Shown here: positions 1 through 8,735 of the stretch, piece after piece
Position numbering within the stretch: the stretch's first letter is position 1
Layout of the letters: the number at the start of each line of letters is the position of its first letter
Assembly: GCA_001604275.1 (NCBI GenBank)
Contig: LVBD01000037.1
Coordinates: forward strand, 1-64,000
Reading direction: 5' to 3'
DNA from: Spirochaetales bacterium Spiro_02
GTDB lineage: Bacteria > Spirochaetota > Spirochaetia > Sphaerochaetales > Sphaerochaetaceae
DNA: 64,000 nucleotides
Notes under the pieces: generated by a model
Database searches by the model: none
The model's input: only the letters and a program-made list of their open reading frames with translations
What the model was told of the DNA's origin: nothing
Position numbers and translations under genes: made by a program

Positions 1-807
1 ACGATAATGACATCAGACCAGGCAAGTCGATTTACAATGGCCGTTCATTTTGCAAAAGGCTCCTGTGATAAAATCAAATATACTTTGCACGAGGGAGAAG
101 GCTTCGTGATTTTTCCAGGAAAAACCACATTCTACCAAGCCGACTCAGAAACCCCTTGGAGCTATGTTTGGTTCGGTTTCAGCGGTGATGATGCCGAAAC
201 CATCGTAAGAGCCTGTAATTTTTCAGATACCTCGCTGATTTTCCGCAGCAGTGCTCCGGCAAGATTAAAATACAGTTCCTTACGTCTGATGGAGAGCTTC
301 CAAAGAACCCCAAGGAATCAATATGAGGTCCTTGCAAGTTTTTATGAATGCATAGCGAATATCTATACGTCGCGGCTTCCGTTGCGGCCTGATATGCAAC
401 TACCGTTGGAACAAATTTATTATCAGAAAGCTGTTCAATATGTACAGGAGCATTTCTCTTCCAACATATCCGTCGCATCAATGGCTTCCTTCATCGGTAT
501 CGACAGAAGTTATCTGTACAAGCTTTTCATGCGGTCAGGCAACATTTCTCCTCAGCAGTTCATTATTTCATACCGACTGAAAATTGCGGCATATCTGATA
601 AAAGAAGAAAACATGTCAATCACAGAAGCGGCATTCACATGCGGATTTCAAAGTCTGTCTCTGTTTTTCAGGCATTTTAAAAAACACTATGGAGTGAGTC
701 CGAGCGTCTTCAAATCGAATAGAACGACCAGCGATATGGAGAATCAACAGGATTTCACTGAGTGGCCCTTCATTTCGAAGAAAGTAGTGGATGTCGCCGC
801 CCCGTGA
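1..807 (+). CDS. AraC-family transcriptional regulator (5' partial)
   Basis: This is a DNA-binding regulator with an N-terminal cupin-like sensor and a C-terminal double helix-turn-helix. The sensor part carries the GEGFVIFPGKTTFYQAD and PWSYVWFGF motifs typical of AraC ligand-binding domains. The HTH part runs from about residue 145 (VQEHFSSNISVASMA) to about 238 (FKKHYGVSPSVFK). The frame is open from base 1 and the cupin lacks its usual first strands, so the true start lies off the left edge; the ATG at 7 is probably internal. After the HTH there is an unusual 26-residue tail (from SNRTTSDMEN) that family members normally lack. It overlaps a fragment on the other strand, so the native 3' end may have been lost in a rearrangement. 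It may control nearby sugar genes; that is inference only. Confidence 0.8.
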   Translation, partial: TIMTSDQASRFTMAVHFAKGSCDKIKYTLHEGEGFVIFPGKTTFYQADSETPWSYVWFGFSGDDAETIVRACNFSDTSLIFRSSAPARLKYSSLRLMESFQRTPRNQYEVLASFYECIANIYTSRLPLRPDMQLPLEQIYYQKAVQYVQEHFSSNISVASMASFIGIDRSYLYKLFMRSGNISPQQFIISYRLKIAAYLIKEENMSITEAAFTCGFQSLSLFFRHFKKHYGVSPSVFKSNRTTSDMENQQDFTEWPFISKKVVDVAAP

Positions 808-913
808 TCTTGACAATTGCCTCCCCCTGGTTGTCATAGGCAAGATCAATGAGAAAACGTTTGCGATTGTTTTCTTGCTCTTCCATCAGCTGAGACCACC
901 CAAGAGTTTCCAT
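770..913 (-). pseudogene. possible 3' fragment of an unknown gene
   Basis: A 47-codon open frame starts at an ATG (911-913) and ends in TGA at 770. It reads METLGWSQLMEEQ and later FLIDLAYDNQGEAIVKITG. The composition looks protein-like rather than like a random shadow, and it lies exactly where the AraC tail becomes abnormal. I do not recognise the family. It could be a leftover C-terminus stranded by the rearrangement suggested by the neighbouring ABC fragment, or simply a spurious frame. Confidence 0.2.
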
Positions 914-914
914 C

Positions 915-1073
915 ATGATTACCATCGAATCCCTATCCTTTTCATACCCGGATTCATTCCGAACCGTATTCGATCGCATCAGCGCTTCGTTTCTTTCTGG
1001 CTGGACTGCTATCATCGGTCCCAACGGAAGCGGGAAAACGACATTGCTACGGATGATTGTCGAAACAAAACGA
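915..1073 (+). pseudogene. ABC transporter ATPase, N-terminal fragment
   Basis: The reading frame begins MITIESLSFSYPDSF and continues to a perfect Walker A loop (IIGPNGSGKTTLLRMI, residues about 34-49), the canonical opening of an ABC ATPase. Similarity to the family stops about four residues after LLRMI. No signature motif, Walker B or H-loop follows, and the frame runs into the 3' end of an opposite-strand hydrolase gene. The piece therefore covers roughly the first quarter of an ATPase domain. It cannot work as an ATPase and is read here as a gene remnant at a rearrangement junction near 1060-1080. Confidence 0.6.
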
Positions 1074-1102
1074 TGCATCGATACCAAAATGAAAATCCTC
1101 GT

Positions 1103-1875
1103 TCAATTGTCCATTGCACAAAATGCGAACAACTGTTCTGCAAAACGCTGAGGATAGCGTGTAAAGAATTCTGCGTGCGCAATACCTGGATTTTCAACGC
1201 ATTCAATTTGCGGAAATGTTCTTACAATGTACTCGATATCCCATTTTCTTGCTTTCTTTTCTTCGCTTCCATACCAGTACTGGATCTTGCAGGACGTTTT
1301 TTCGACTTGCGGGGGCATCTTGTAATTGTTGCACGAATAGAATGCCCGCCAAACGGTTTTCGCACTCATGCCTCGTAGACACTTCCGTATATAGATAAGA
1401 TCATCTTCACTGCATTTCTCTTCAGGAAACAAACTACGAAGCATCCGCAAGCCTGCATGTTTTCCCAATTCCACCATGCACCAGTCTCGAATCGCGATGC
1501 AATACGTTAGCAACCGAGGCAGTCGATACGGCGTCATGCCCCCGTCCATGATCGCATAGCGGCAGCGGATTCCGCCATTCGCTAGCATTTTTGCGACTAC
1601 CGCTCCTCCCATACTGCAACCAAACAAGCATGAAACCTCATTGTAGCCATGCTGCTTCAACCAGCATTCCAGTTCGGCGGCGATCTCCTCCACACTGGTG
1701 TAGTCTACCTCCGGTTGTTCAGGATCCATCCCCGGCTAGCGGGAATGATGACGTGGAAACGTTCGGAAATACGTGGAATCACATATTCATACACATCCCA
1801 TTGCACACCCATGGGATGTATCATCAAGAGTGTGTCTTCATGATGAAGACCGAATTCGTGCATTGTCAGCGGCAT
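1103..1875 (-). pseudogene. alpha/beta hydrolase, interrupted by a one-base frameshift
   Basis: Two frames together form one hydrolase of about 257 residues. The first part (start 1875, SD GGGAG six bases upstream) reads MPLTMHEFG and HPMGVQWDVYEYVIPRISERFHVIIPA, the usual N-terminal strands with an oxyanion-type HPMG. The second part begins MDPEQPEVDYTSVEEIA and carries the nucleophile elbow GCSMGG and a late catalytic-type His (GIAHAEFF). Frames switch at a run of four C on the + strand (1730-1733). One extra G on the coding strand would join them as PASRGMDPEQ. This is either a real inactivating deletion or a homopolymer sequencing error. The substrate is unknown. Confidence 0.7.
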
Positions 1876-2078
1876 GCCTTTCTCCCTGCAGCCCAAAGCA
1901 CTTACGAACCAGCTTTACAGAGAATCGACAGGACCTCAGACTCTTGATCAAGAGTATCACATATCCATAGTTCTTGACATGCCCAATCTGATAACCTGCA
2001 CTTGCAAAATGCGAGGGCCTCAGACAAATCGATCCGCGGGGCAGGACAAAGCCCCCCCCACGGACAAATTGAATCACA

Positions 2079-3656
2079 TTATCTCAAAAGCCCTTGTTCC
2101 TTCGCGTAGGCGATGCCGGCATCTTCCCAATCCTTGCCGCCGATCTTGTCGAACTCGGCCACCCACTTGGTCCAGTTGTCCTTGGTCAGCTGGCGCTTGC
2201 CAGTGAGGAACTCAAGCACGCCCTGTTCGTAGAAACGCTTGACGTCGGCGTTTGGGGCAGGCAACGTGTCGCTACCGGTTGCAGGAGTCCACTTGCGGGC
2301 CTGCATCTCACGCAATACCGTCAAAGCGCTCATCGTTTTGCCGGAAACATCGGTTACATACTCAGGATAACGAGCGTACAGCTCGATGTCGCTATTGTAG
2401 AACACCATGTTCCGCAACTGGGTCACGGTCTGGCCATAGGGAGTCGAGAACCCCAATTCCAGCCCATCGTCCACAGGAACACCATTCTTGTCCTTCACAT
2501 AGTTCACGCCCTCGACGCCCCAGCCGAGCAGGTAGTAGCCCTCGTCGGAGGACATCCATTCGAGCAGACTGGCGATCGCATCGGCCTTGCCTTCCTTCGC
2601 GGCCTTGGCGGAAATGGCGAAAATTCGAAGATTGTTTATGTACGGACCGACGGAAGACTTTCCGGTCGGACCCTTTGGTGGATCGATGACGATCCATTCT
2701 CCGTCAGGAAAATTCTTGTCGAACGGAGCGTAATTGGCCTTTGCGGCCAAAGCTCCATTCTGTTCGCGCATGATACCGAACTTGCCCTGCTTCCATGCGG
2801 CGCGGAAGTCGTCCCTCTTGTAGGCCATCCAGTTCGGATCGATCACACCGGCGTCCTGCATCCGCTTGATGAAGACCATCGCGTCGTACATCTCGGGCTT
2901 GCGGACGTTCAGGCCGGCGGTGGCGGCGTTCATATCCCAGGTTCCTTCGACGCCGAACGCACCGTAGATCGGCTGGAAGCGGCGGCCGAGTCCCTCTTCG
3001 TAGTTGTTCAACTGAATGAACGCACCGAATCCATAGGTATCGTTCTTGCCGTTGCCGTCAGGATCGTTGTAGGTGAACGCCTTCATGACCTCGAACAGTT
3101 CGTCGGTGGTGGTGGGAACCTGCAGGCCAAGCCTGTCCAGCCAGTCCTTGCGGATCAGCAGTCCTTCGTTCTTGATGACAGGACCTGTGGAAGCGAGCCC
3201 GTATGATTTGCCGTTGATCGTCGTATATGCGATACTTTCCTCGTCATAATGTATAGCCGTTCTGACAGGCATCTTCGCGTACAGGTCGTCGACGGAAGCG
3301 ATCAGTCCCTGTTGCACCAGACGCTTCCATGCGTCGCGGCGGACCATGAACAGGTCGGGCAGGTTGTTGGCGGCGCCGGCGGATTGAATCTTGACGTCCC
3401 GGTCATCTTCATTGGACGGAAGAGCCGTCAGCTTGAGATCGATGTTCAGCTTATCCTTGATGATCTGGTAGCCGACCCAGTCGGCCGGGGGAGGTCCGGC
3501 CTCGGTGACCGCGGCGCCGTACCACAGGTCGATAGTCACCGGTTCCGAACCTGTGGCAGCGGACTTCGCTTCGGTCCCGCCCTGGGCGAATACCGGGAGC
3601 GCGACGATCGCGAGCAACGCGATGATCGCGACAACAGTCAACAGATTTTTCTTCAT
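2079..3656 (-). CDS. extracellular solute-binding protein (family 1, LipO-like)
   Basis: This is the periplasmic ligand-binding component of a carbohydrate-type ABC importer. The 525-residue length fits the large LipO/LplA-like subgroup. The N-terminus (MKKNLLTVVAIIALLAIVALPVFA then QGGTEA) is a classic signal peptide with an AxA-type site and no lipobox Cys, so the protein should be free in the periplasm. The mature part contains typical binding-protein segments such as ADWVGYQIIKDKLNIDLK and LLIRKDWLDRLGL. An excellent SD, AGGAGG (3664-3669), sits seven bases before the ATG. The two permease genes and ATPase that usually accompany this family are not in the window, so it is an orphan or its partners lie left of base 1. 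The sugar is not predictable. Confidence 0.85.
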   Translation of the reverse strand: MKKNLLTVVAIIALLAIVALPVFAQGGTEAKSAATGSEPVTIDLWYGAAVTEAGPPPADWVGYQIIKDKLNIDLKLTALPSNEDDRDVKIQSAGAANNLPDLFMVRRDAWKRLVQQGLIASVDDLYAKMPVRTAIHYDEESIAYTTINGKSYGLASTGPVIKNEGLLIRKDWLDRLGLQVPTTTDELFEVMKAFTYNDPDGNGKNDTYGFGAFIQLNNYEEGLGRRFQPIYGAFGVEGTWDMNAATAGLNVRKPEMYDAMVFIKRMQDAGVIDPNWMAYKRDDFRAAWKQGKFGIMREQNGALAAKANYAPFDKNFPDGEWIVIDPPKGPTGKSSVGPYINNLRIFAISAKAAKEGKADAIASLLEWMSSDEGYYLLGWGVEGVNYVKDKNGVPVDDGLELGFSTPYGQTVTQLRNMVFYNSDIELYARYPEYVTDVSGKTMSALTVLREMQARKWTPATGSDTLPAPNADVKRFYEQGVLEFLTGKRQLTKDNWTKWVAEFDKIGGKDWEDAGIAYAKEQGLLR

Positions 3657-4287
3657 AGTTATTCCTCCTTTCTTACTTCGTAACCAAATTCCCCGTCATT
3701 CCAACTCGCATCGGGAAAGATACCTTCTTGGCTGTGTCCCTCTCAACCATGTCATATGGTCATGGCCGAAGAGACAGATATCTCCCGAATTCTTTGAAGC
3801 ATCATGCACCTCGCAATGTATTGAATTGTATATCGACAGCGTTCCGGACAGCTTGCACGAATCACGAAAAAATATTGGAATTTTTCGTATGTCAGAGATC
3901 GTGTGATATTACAGCACAGCTTGTCCTTTCAAGGTATTCCGAAGGGAAAAACTCCGCATCGGAATGAAAGAACATGGTTCCAATGAAATCCGTTGCCATC
4001 CTAGACCAGCTGGATTTGATAATCTGTTTGATGATCATGCGGAAAGCTCTTCCGACGGAGCTATTGAGAAACCTTCTAGAAATTGTAAGAGTGCAGACTC
4101 TCTAAAGATATCCGGACAGAACCAGAGGATCCCTATTTGCGGAGAGAAATATGCCATGAGCAGATATACCCCTGAGGCAAGGGGCATATTCATCTGCGAT
4201 TTCTCATCGAAATCCAGACCGCCATGATTTTATCCACCAACAGGTACCGGAAATGTCAAGCCATGCACTCACAAACGGCCACGCATC
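3657..4287. other. 630-bp intergenic region without a convincing gene
   Basis: Apart from the SD and candidate promoter of the binding protein I see no gene. Two hairpins are visible. One has a 7-bp stem, ATTCCGA/TCGGAAT (3936-3942 with 3959-3965). The other, at 4164-4189, has ATAT and CCCCT arms, one A-C mismatch and a six-base loop. The second lies about 100 bases past the stop of the upstream dehydrogenase but has no U-run, so it is at best a weak terminator. An 87-codon frame at 3964-4227 (+) has no SD and no recognisable composition. Confidence 0.5.
3717..3746 (-). promoter_or_regulatory. possible sigma-70 promoter for the binding protein
   Basis: Reading leftward, TTGAGA (3741-3746) and TATCTT (3717-3722) are separated by 18 bases, about 55 bases before the binding-protein ATG. 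The -35 is good and the -10 weak, so this is only a candidate. Confidence 0.3.
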
Positions 4288-5574
4288 TCACCATTTCACC
4301 AAAGACGGAACATCTACAGGCAATCCCGAGGCAATAGAACGATTCGCGGCGATACCTGTCAATGCCGACTTGATTCCATCGACATAGTCCGCCGCCCGAT
4401 GAAATCTGTCGTACGGTGGATCGGGAAGAAAAATGTCATCCAGCAATGCAGGATCTCCCCCCCCATGACCTCCTTCCTGAGTTTTGATAGGCACTTCATA
4501 GGGAGAAGCGAAAAGGGGGCAGACTCGAATCTTGTGAAAAACGGTAGCCCCCTCATCGTTCTTGTCGCCACCGGCATTGATATACGGTTTTTCCAAGGCA
4601 GTATATTCAATTCTCCCTTTTGTTCCGTTGATAGAAACATTGAAGCCTTCCCATGGCATATAAGAAGTCAACGAGTAGGACATCTGCACACCTGATTTGT
4701 ACTTTACCAGAACGTTCATCGTATCTTCGATACTCACATCGTCACTAAACACACTTCTATCGCGGATATAGCCGCTGTCCGCTTCAGCATCTAGGTACAG
4801 TCCTTTCAGCGTAGGATTGCTTTCAAGATCGATGGCGAACGGATCGTCTTTCGCAGCTTCGCTGCCATGACAGCGATAATAGAATTTGGTTACGCCACGC
4901 TTCTCGGCCGCAGCTCGACCATAGAACGCAAGACTCCCAAATGCAAAAACCGTCACAGGCTCCGAGCCGAGCCAGAAATTCACCAGATCGAAATGATGCG
5001 TAGCCTTGTGGACCAATAGCCCGCCGCTGTTGACCTTGTTGCGATGCCATCGACGATAATAATCAGCTCCATGGCTCGTATTGAGCAGCCACTCAAAATG
5101 AATCGAAGTCACCTTCCCTATCGTATCGTCCTCGATCAATTCCCGAATTTTCGTATGATGTGGCGCATATCGATAATTGAATGTCACACGTACGGTTCTT
5201 CCTGTCGACTTACAGGCATCGATAATTCGTTGAGCTTTCCTTTCATCAATCGTAATCGGCTTCTCGGTAATTACATCGCAACCTTTCTCCATCGCCCGGA
5301 CGATGTAATCATCGTGCGTCCTATCAATCGAAGTCACAATCACGATATCCGGATGTTGTTCATCAATCATTTTCTCGAAATCTTCGGCGGCATAGGTCGG
5401 TACCGTAGGATACCCCAAAGTATTGAGAATGCTGTTCGAGTAATTCATCCTGGTCTGACTCTGGTCGCAGAAGGCGACAAGTTCGCAGATTTCACGATAT
5501 TTCGTCGCGATCGCTTCGTAGAACATCCTCGCTCTTCCGCCAGTACCGACTTGTGCATAGCGGGTCATTGCCAT
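4288..5574 (-). CDS. Gfo/Idh/MocA-family NAD(P)-dependent oxidoreductase
   Basis: This is a sugar- or inositol-type dehydrogenase with a Rossmann domain followed by the alpha/beta GFO_IDH_MocA C-terminal domain. The N-terminus RYAQVGTGGRARMFYEAI is the dinucleotide-binding loop. The family EKP motif is present (CDVITEKPITID, about residues 100-110), and GGLLVHKATHHFDLVNFWLG supplies the catalytic His region. GGHGGGDPALLDDIF occurs late, as in several members acting on glycosides. Four ATGs compete at the start. GGGAGG directly abuts the first, so the third ATG (5574), six bases from it, is the best-placed start. The gene has its own spacing from its neighbours. Its substrate cannot be assigned. 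Confidence 0.85.
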   Translation of the reverse strand: MAMTRYAQVGTGGRARMFYEAIATKYREICELVAFCDQSQTRMNYSNSILNTLGYPTVPTYAAEDFEKMIDEQHPDIVIVTSIDRTHDDYIVRAMEKGCDVITEKPITIDERKAQRIIDACKSTGRTVRVTFNYRYAPHHTKIRELIEDDTIGKVTSIHFEWLLNTSHGADYYRRWHRNKVNSGGLLVHKATHHFDLVNFWLGSEPVTVFAFGSLAFYGRAAAEKRGVTKFYYRCHGSEAAKDDPFAIDLESNPTLKGLYLDAEADSGYIRDRSVFSDDVSIEDTMNVLVKYKSGVQMSYSLTSYMPWEGFNVSINGTKGRIEYTALEKPYINAGGDKNDEGATVFHKIRVCPLFASPYEVPIKTQEGGHGGGDPALLDDIFLPDPPYDRFHRAADYVDGIKSALTGIAANRSIASGLPVDVPSLVKW

Positions 5575-5738
5575 CATCATCCTCCCATCATCATGTAATG
5601 AAATGATAGGTATAGTATAGAACCATATGGCAGTCCGACGTTATTCAAAATCAGAGTATTTGTTGTCCTTTTTCGTATAGAAAAATCAGGGACCTTTATC
5701 CGAGGAACTTCCTCGACAGGGACCGCAAGACCTTTGTT

Positions 5739-6011
5739 TTACAAAACATGATCATCAACCAGGTCTTCCAAAATCTTGGAATTCTCTTCTTTCTTGATAT
5801 GCTCCTGCTGAAGGGCGATGATCGTCGAATCTCCGATGCCCTAATATTGATACAACTGATCGAGGCATTCGATAACGGATCGCAATCGCGTCCGAAGCAC
5901 GAATCCATGGTTCACGGTTCTCGAAAAAAGATCATCCGTGGTGATTTCCGGGATTTCCTCGAAATGAATGAGGCTCCGCTTTCTGGAAATGGACTGGCAG
6001 TGCACGGGGCG
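5739..6011 (-). pseudogene. remnant coding sequence with an in-frame TAG
   Basis: Directly after the aminotransferase stop, and in the same frame, there are 90 codons of protein-like sequence. They read HFEEIPEITTDDLFSRTVN, GFVLRTRLRSVIECLDQLYQY, then TAG (5841-5843), then GIGDSTIIALQQEHIKKE and end LEDLVDDHVL with TAA at 5739. Sequence on both sides of the TAG looks equally protein-like, so one nonsense change, for example from TAT or TAC, explains the break. No start codon or SD for an independent gene is evident and I do not recognise the family. It is probably the 3' end of a lost gene. Programmed readthrough is possible but unsupported. Confidence 0.5.
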
Positions 6012-7184
6012 TCAGTACCCCCGCTTTTTCCATATTTCCCTCAGTTTCAACAGATTTTCACCGGCGGCGACAAGGGTATCTTCTTTCTTGGCGAAATGGA
6101 AACGTATCAGATGCGTAACCTTTTCCCGAAAAAAGCTCGAGCCTGGAACGGCTGCGACCTTTACTTCCTTGGCAAGCCACTCGCAGAAGCGGACATCATC
6201 GCTGCCATCGAATTCAGAGATATCCACAAGCACATAGTAAGCTCCTTGCGGTCTGGTATAGGTCAAGCCGGCCTTATCCAAATACGATAGAAAGACATCC
6301 CTCTTGGAAATATAACTTTCCAGAAGATCATCATAATAGCTTTGCGGCTGTACAAGCCCCGCGATAGCCGCTTCCTGCAGAGGAGCCGCGGCCCCCACCG
6401 TCAGAAAATCATGGACTTTCTTTACCACATCGAGCGCCTCAGCAGGGCCGATTACATAGCCAAGTCTCCAGCCCGTTATTGAGTATGTCTTTGAAAGACT
6501 GCTCGTGCTCAGCGTCCGCTCGCGCATACCAGGAAGCGATGCGAAATATACATGTTCCGCAGGAGGGAATACGATATGCTCATATACTTCATCGGTAATG
6601 ACCCAAGTATCGTACTTCTCAGCTAAAGAAGCAATGTATGTCAGCTCGGAACGGGTAAAGACCTTTCCCGTGGGGTTTGAAGGATTACAAAGAATGAGAG
6701 CTTTCGGCTTCTGGGCAAACGCAGCATCAATGGCTCTCTTTTCAAAATCGAAATTCGGTGGATTCAAAGGGACGTACAGAGGAATTGCTCCGCTGAGAAT
6801 GGCATCCGCACCATAATTCTCATAGAACGGAGAAAAGACAATCACTTTATCCCCAGGATTCACGACGCTCAGCATCGCGGCCATCATTGCCTCTGTTCCG
6901 CCGCACGTTACAACGATATTCTTGTCGGGATCTATCGGGATTCCCATGAAGCGTTCTTGTTTTTTCGCCAGCTTCTCCCGAAAGACGGACGACCCCCAAG
7001 TGACGGCATACTGATGGGGCCCTTCAAAGGCGATTTTTGCCAGGGCCTCCTGCAAAGCCTTCGGAGGATCGAAATCGGGAAACCCTTGGGAAAGATTGAT
7101 CGCACCATATGTCTGGGCAACCCTTGTCATACGGCGAATAACCGATTCCGTAAACCCGTGGGTCCTTGTACTTGTAGTAGGCAT
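6012..7184 (-). CDS. class I/II PLP-dependent aminotransferase
   Basis: This is a fold-type I cytosolic aminotransferase of 390 residues, the usual size. It opens with the conserved INLSQGFPDFDPP segment. It has the YAVTWGS substrate loop, NPSNPTGKVF and ITDEVYEHIVF around the cofactor, the Schiff-base lysine in STSSLSKTYSITGWRLGY (about residue 235), and the arginine of LIRFHFAKKEDT that binds the substrate carboxylate. The pattern is closest to the methionine/kynurenine-glutamine transaminase group, which uses 2-oxo acid acceptors; the exact substrate is inferred only loosely. Its ATG overlaps the stop of the upstream dehydrogenase (TAATG), so the two are translationally coupled. Confidence 0.85.
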   Translation of the reverse strand: MPTTSTRTHGFTESVIRRMTRVAQTYGAINLSQGFPDFDPPKALQEALAKIAFEGPHQYAVTWGSSVFREKLAKKQERFMGIPIDPDKNIVVTCGGTEAMMAAMLSVVNPGDKVIVFSPFYENYGADAILSGAIPLYVPLNPPNFDFEKRAIDAAFAQKPKALILCNPSNPTGKVFTRSELTYIASLAEKYDTWVITDEVYEHIVFPPAEHVYFASLPGMRERTLSTSSLSKTYSITGWRLGYVIGPAEALDVVKKVHDFLTVGAAAPLQEAAIAGLVQPQSYYDDLLESYISKRDVFLSYLDKAGLTYTRPQGAYYVLVDISEFDGSDDVRFCEWLAKEVKVAAVPGSSFFREKVTHLIRFHFAKKEDTLVAAGENLLKLREIWKKRGY

Positions 7185-8302
7185 TATTTGATCCTCCTCC
7201 TAGCATTCGTTGCATGCGTTTGTGGGAAATCTTCAACCTCAAGAATCGCGTCCCGCAACCGGGAAGCATCTACAGGAAATGGCAGAAGATGAATGGATTC
7301 ATGGGGAACAAGCGTCGCGGCAATGACGGCATCGATCTGGCCAGCATCCGTAGGATCGACACCCAAGTCCCTGAAGCTGACGGGCAGCCCCAACTCAATG
7401 AATTTTTCGTAGAGGACTTCGAGTCCGTCCTTGTCATGTTCCAGTGCGCTTTGCACCAAAAGGCCGTATGCGACTTTCGTTCCATGAAGTTTGTCATGCG
7501 TTGCAGGCAATACGGACATCCCGTTATGCAGGGCATGGGCGGCTGCGACCCGTGTGTACTTCTCTCCAAGCCCACCGACAAGACCTCCTCCGGCGACGAT
7601 GGCATCAACCACCTCGATAAAAGCAGAGGAGACAGTACCGGAAGCCTGATCTGAAAAGGCCTGAGCCCCCTGTGCCAAAAGCACATCCTTGATTGTCCTG
7701 GCGACCTCCAACCCCAATACCGCCGTATGCGGCAAATGGTCCACGCCTGAGGAGAGGAGCCTTGCTTCATACCACTTTGCAATTGTATCAGCAAGCCCCG
7801 CTTGAAGATAGACTGGGGGAGCCGCACAAATGATACGGGGTTCGACCAAGACAAGAAAGGCCCCTTGACGGAACATTTCATACCCAAGAGCCTTGCCTGA
7901 GCCATCATACCAGACAGACAGCGGCGTCCATGCGGCACAGGTCGCAGCGATCGTAGGAATAGCCACAAAAGGAATATCACGCTTTGCAGCCAAGGCTTTC
8001 GCAGTATCCTGGACAGAACCGCCACCAATTCCTACGACGAGCGGGACATCCTCAAAGTCCCGGGCAAGTCCATCGACTATCTCGTGAGTACAATGGTCGG
8101 TCAAAAGAAAAGAATTGGTTCGGGAATCCTGGAACACTTGTCTGATATAGGATTCGGCAGCTTCCCCTGCCCGTTTTCCATGTATCCATAATGCCGATGA
8201 AAGCTGTTCGTTCGTAAAGAAAGCAAGAAGTTTTTCCAGTGCTCCTGGATAGCTATAATAGTTAGCCGGTCCTGGTTGAATCCGAATTGCGGGATACTCC
8301 AT
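7184..8302 (-). CDS. iron-containing alcohol dehydrogenase, glycerol-dehydrogenase-like
   Basis: This is an NAD-dependent, metal-requiring dehydrogenase of the GldA/EgsA/iron-ADH superfamily, 372 residues. The NAD loop GIGGGSVQDTAKALA is at about residues 92-106. Candidate metal ligands are the Asp of GLADTIAKWYEA and the histidines of AAHALHNGM and ATHDKLHGTKVAYG, the same order as in glycerol dehydrogenase. An SD AGGAG is eight bases before the ATG. It is the first gene of a two-gene unit with the aminotransferase. An aldehyde/alcohol plus amino-transfer step on one substrate would fit, but that is inference. No transporter or pathway partner identifies the substrate. Confidence 0.8.
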   Translation of the reverse strand: MEYPAIRIQPGPANYYSYPGALEKLLAFFTNEQLSSALWIHGKRAGEAAESYIRQVFQDSRTNSFLLTDHCTHEIVDGLARDFEDVPLVVGIGGGSVQDTAKALAAKRDIPFVAIPTIAATCAAWTPLSVWYDGSGKALGYEMFRQGAFLVLVEPRIICAAPPVYLQAGLADTIAKWYEARLLSSGVDHLPHTAVLGLEVARTIKDVLLAQGAQAFSDQASGTVSSAFIEVVDAIVAGGGLVGGLGEKYTRVAAAHALHNGMSVLPATHDKLHGTKVAYGLLVQSALEHDKDGLEVLYEKFIELGLPVSFRDLGVDPTDAGQIDAVIAATLVPHESIHLLPFPVDASRLRDAILEVEDFPQTHATNARRRIK

Positions 8303-8603
8303 ATCATTATCTCCTCACAAAGAAATCATGCTTGTGTCGGAAAGCGTGTATCAAAATTGACTGTGTCTTGGAATGCTTTGGCTACTCTAGGACAATGAAT
8401 TGCAGAAATAGAATATTATGCCCTACCGGGCATCAGCATGGAAATACACATGGACGAAAGGAGATATTTTGTTGCAAACGAACTGATATTCATCTGTGTT
8501 TTCCCTTTCCTGCAACAGACAGCAGGTTGATGTGAGAATAACAAAAGTCCCGTATATATGCAATCCTCCATGATTTTTTTCTCTCAAACGATGAAAACGA
8601 TAC
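8303..8603. other. 300-bp divergent intergenic region
   Basis: It lies between the divergent dehydrogenase gene and the methionine-importer promoter. I see no gene, repeat or strong hairpin here. It should contain the leftward promoter for the dehydrogenase-aminotransferase pair, but no convincing hexamer pair was found. Confidence 0.5.
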
Positions 8604-8633
8604 TTGACAGAGACAAGTTCAATTTGTGATAAT
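8604..8633 (+). promoter_or_regulatory. sigma-70 promoter for metQNI and its leader
   Basis: A perfect -35 TTGACA (8604-8609) is followed after 18 bases by GATAAT (8628-8633); TGATAA with a 17-base spacer is the alternative. The predicted start is near 8640, about 20 bases before the leader ORF and 240 before metQ. Confidence 0.75.
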
Positions 8634-8660
8634 CGCTGTCATCACACGACGGAGGGAGTT

Positions 8661-8735
8661 ATGAGAGACATTTCGAACTACATCGCTCATTGCAATTCCT
8701 CCGTTTCCATGATGTGCTACATGATGATGCGCTGA
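8661..8735 (+). CDS. Met-rich leader peptide upstream of metQNI
   Basis: This is a 24-codon ORF starting 20 bases after the predicted transcription start. A strong SD, GGAGGG (8651-8656), lies four bases before its ATG. The peptide starts MRDISNYIAHCNSSV and ends SMMCYMMMR, so five of the last eight sense codons are ATG and one more is Cys. This is the layout of a classical attenuator leader, where the codon cluster reads the supply of the charged tRNA for the amino acid handled by the downstream genes. The final Met codons and stop lie in a stem-loop: TGCGC 8728-8732 with GCGCA 8739-8743, plus outer ATGAT 8721-8725 with ATCAT 8747-8751. Regulation by methionine is inference from position and codon content. 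Confidence 0.7.
   Translation: MRDISNYIAHCNSSVSMMCYMMMR

Noticed and set aside
2052-2059. Run of eight C as a phase-variation tract
   Set aside because: It lies outside any coding sequence, past the binding-protein stop, and not between promoter elements.
2094-3206. 370-codon + strand frame
   Set aside because: It is an antisense shadow of the solute-binding protein gene; there are no SD, motif or plausible neighbours.
4164-4189. Terminator of the Gfo/Idh/MocA gene
   Set aside because: The hairpin has a mismatch and no U-run on the relevant strand, so it is noted only within the intergenic entry.
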